From NCBI GenBank assembly GCA_049414205.1, contig JBMSGE010000063.1, positions 1 to 7,360 of the forward strand: 7,360 nt of DNA. The letters run 5' to 3'. This document shows positions 6,595 to 7,360 of this stretch, one piece after another. The notes under the pieces are model-generated. The model had not been told where the DNA came from, did not search any database, and was given only the letters and a program-made list of their open reading frames with translations. Position 1 is the stretch's first letter. The number at the start of each line of letters is the position of its first letter. The position numbers and the translations under genes are program-made. This stretch comes from Nitrosomaritimum sp049414205. GTDB taxonomy: Archaea > Thermoproteota > Nitrososphaeria > Nitrososphaerales > Nitrosopumilaceae.

Positions 6595-7284
6595 TTATGT
6601 TAATCCAATGAGTCTTAAAACTATGTCACCAAAAAATAACTGGATGATGAATCCTCCCAAAATAAAGATCATGAATGGTAACCCTGGTGTTACCCAAGTA
6701 TCTGGAGTGGTGCAATACTCTGCAGTATCAGAATGATGCAATGCGATGTTGAGTCTCTTTTTCTTTCCAACTTGTGTTTCAAGTGAGAAACTATACTTTG
6801 GATTCTTTGACCTGTATCCTAGAAACATCGCAAAAATTTTCTTTGATGTTGTTTCATCAAAGTCATGAAAAATATTCTCCTTTCTTAACACCAGTATTGA
6901 ATTTCTAATGAAATTAAATACCATTGGTGATACTGAAAGCAATGCGCTGTTTACTACAATTGAAAATGGGCTGACGGCTGATTCAGTTAATGTTGCCATT
7001 GGCGCTAACGCAGAAAGGACAATCAATCCTAAAGCATCTGCTCCGCCAAACAAACCAAATCTCCATAATATGAGAACTAGGGGTGCTACAATTAGAGAAA
7101 ATCCTACTCCAAATGCCGCTTCTATGATGTTTGGCTCAAAGAATAACAGAACAACTGAGATTCCGCCAAAAACAATCCAGATAAAATCTGAAATTTCTCG
7201 ACTACGAATATCAATAACTGTGGCTATTCCTAACATAGCTAAGGCAAACAAAATTCTGATATGTAAAATGTCAAGTTCTATCAT
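6595..7284 (-). CDS. Archaeal prepilin/prearchaellin peptidase (A24 family, FlaK/PibD-like)
   Basis: This polytopic membrane aspartic protease removes class III signal peptides from archaellin and type IV pilin precursors at the cytoplasmic face. The 229 residues match the size of FlaK/PibD. The two catalytic Asp are Asp25 in ATVIDIRSREI, just after the first membrane helix, and Asp83 in GGAD (80-83), which fits the archaeal G-x-hydrophobic-D form of the bacterial GxGD motif. Hydrophobic segments are at about 8-24, 34-49, 53-74, 84-97, 106-125 and 202-219, giving six helices. Residues 133-200 are hydrophilic (with GKKKR at 173-177) and correspond to the C-terminal soluble part found in archaeal members. 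It starts at ATG 7284 with an AGGGTGG ribosome-binding-like sequence upstream. No pilin, archaellin or assembly ATPase gene is visible in the window, so it may serve pilins encoded elsewhere. Whether it is the archaellin or the pilin enzyme cannot be decided from the sequence. Confidence 0.9.
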   Translation of the reverse strand: MIELDILHIRILFALAMLGIATVIDIRSREISDFIWIVFGGISVVLLFFEPNIIEAAFGVGFSLIVAPLVLILWRFGLFGGADALGLIVLSALAPMATLTESAVSPFSIVVNSALLSVSPMVFNFIRNSILVLRKENIFHDFDETTSKKIFAMFLGYRSKNPKYSFSLETQVGKKKRLNIALHHSDTAEYCTTPDTWVTPGLPFMIFILGGFIIQLFFGDIVLRLIGLT

Positions 7285-7293
7285 ATGTTATTT

Positions 7294-7300
7294 CCACCCT
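7294..7300 (-). promoter_or_regulatory. Shine-Dalgarno-like site for the prepilin peptidase
   Basis: On the minus strand AGGGTGG lies 9 bases before the ATG at 7284. It partly matches the archaeal ribosome-binding consensus (GGAGGTGAT) and supports this ATG over later in-frame Met codons. Confidence 0.5.
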
Positions 7301-7305
7301 GATTG

Positions 7306-7320
7306 CTTTTTTAATTAATT
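7306..7320 (-). promoter_or_regulatory. Putative TATA box for the prepilin peptidase
   Basis: Minus-strand AATTAATTAAAAAAG lies about 22-36 bases upstream of the ATG. It would place the transcription start near 7285-7292 and give a very short leader. That leader might not include the Shine-Dalgarno-like site, so either the true start lies somewhat further upstream or the TATA call is wrong. Confidence 0.35.
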
Positions 7321-7360
7321 ATCTAACATATCTGATTTTTGTTTCATTTTTTTTATGCTT
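7321..7360. other. Window edge: T-rich sequence, possible tail of a further minus-strand gene
   Basis: No gene can be assigned to these 40 bases. On the plus strand they contain T8 at 7347-7354. On the minus strand two frames are open from the window edge: one ends at a stop at 7319-7321 (last residues KIRYVR) and one at 7315-7317 (last residues KSDMLDN). Either could be the C-terminus of a gene upstream of the peptidase, or the region may be non-coding. Confidence 0.2.

Noticed and set aside
6908..7318. 136-codon open frame on the plus strand opposite the prepilin peptidase
   Set aside because: It is antisense to a gene with clear catalytic motifs and membrane helices. Its product is low-complexity, rich in Asn, Thr and Pro, with no recognisable motif.
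1..7360. Search for tRNA, rRNA, C/D box RNA, CRISPR, insertion sequences or attachment sites
   Set aside because: The intergenic gaps are at most about 75 bases and AT-rich. No cloverleaf, direct-repeat array, terminal inverted repeats or transposase motifs were seen by eye.

Overview
The window looks like a chromosomal core segment of an AT-rich, Nitrosopumilus-like ammonia-oxidising archaeon (Thaumarchaeota/Nitrososphaerota). The evidence is the archaeal type of GatB, a FlaK/PibD-type archaeal prepilin peptidase with its C-terminal domain, very short AT-rich spacers with TATA-like boxes close to the start codons, frequent TTG/GTG starts, and termination that appears to rely on T-tracts rather than GC hairpins. 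The organism is inferred from these features and not from any database match.

Layout: (1) positions 1-3136, plus strand, are a tightly packed gat operon. It holds the last codons of gatC, then gatA, gatB (overlapping gatA by 4 bases) and an unrecognised 87-residue gene 3 bases downstream. GatCAB is the glutamine-dependent amidotransferase that in archaea converts Asp-tRNA(Asn) to Asn-tRNA(Asn); archaeal Gln-tRNA formation uses GatDE instead. (2) Positions 3177-5102, plus strand, encode an AMP-forming acyl-CoA synthetase of the acetyl-CoA synthetase superfamily, with its own AT-rich promoter-like spacer. Its acyl pocket differs from true acetyl-CoA synthetase. (3) Positions 5172-6521, plus strand, encode a fold-type I PLP aminotransferase of unknown substrate. 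(4) Positions 6595-7284, minus strand, encode a convergent prepilin/prearchaellin peptidase whose promoter lies in the last 75 bases of the window.

The four blocks do not form one pathway. Asn-tRNA formation, carboxylic acid activation, amino-acid metabolism and type IV pilin/archaellin maturation are ordinary housekeeping functions that happen to be adjacent. I saw no mobile element, CRISPR array, tRNA, rRNA or defence island, and no convincing new system. The points most worth a second look are the acyl-pocket substitutions in the synthetase (Trp to Gly and Val to Thr relative to acetyl-CoA synthetase), the small uncharacterised gene at the end of the gat operon, a replaced GYYDAYY-type motif in GatA, the same-frame gatC/gatA junction, and the predominance of non-ATG starts (four of six complete genes).
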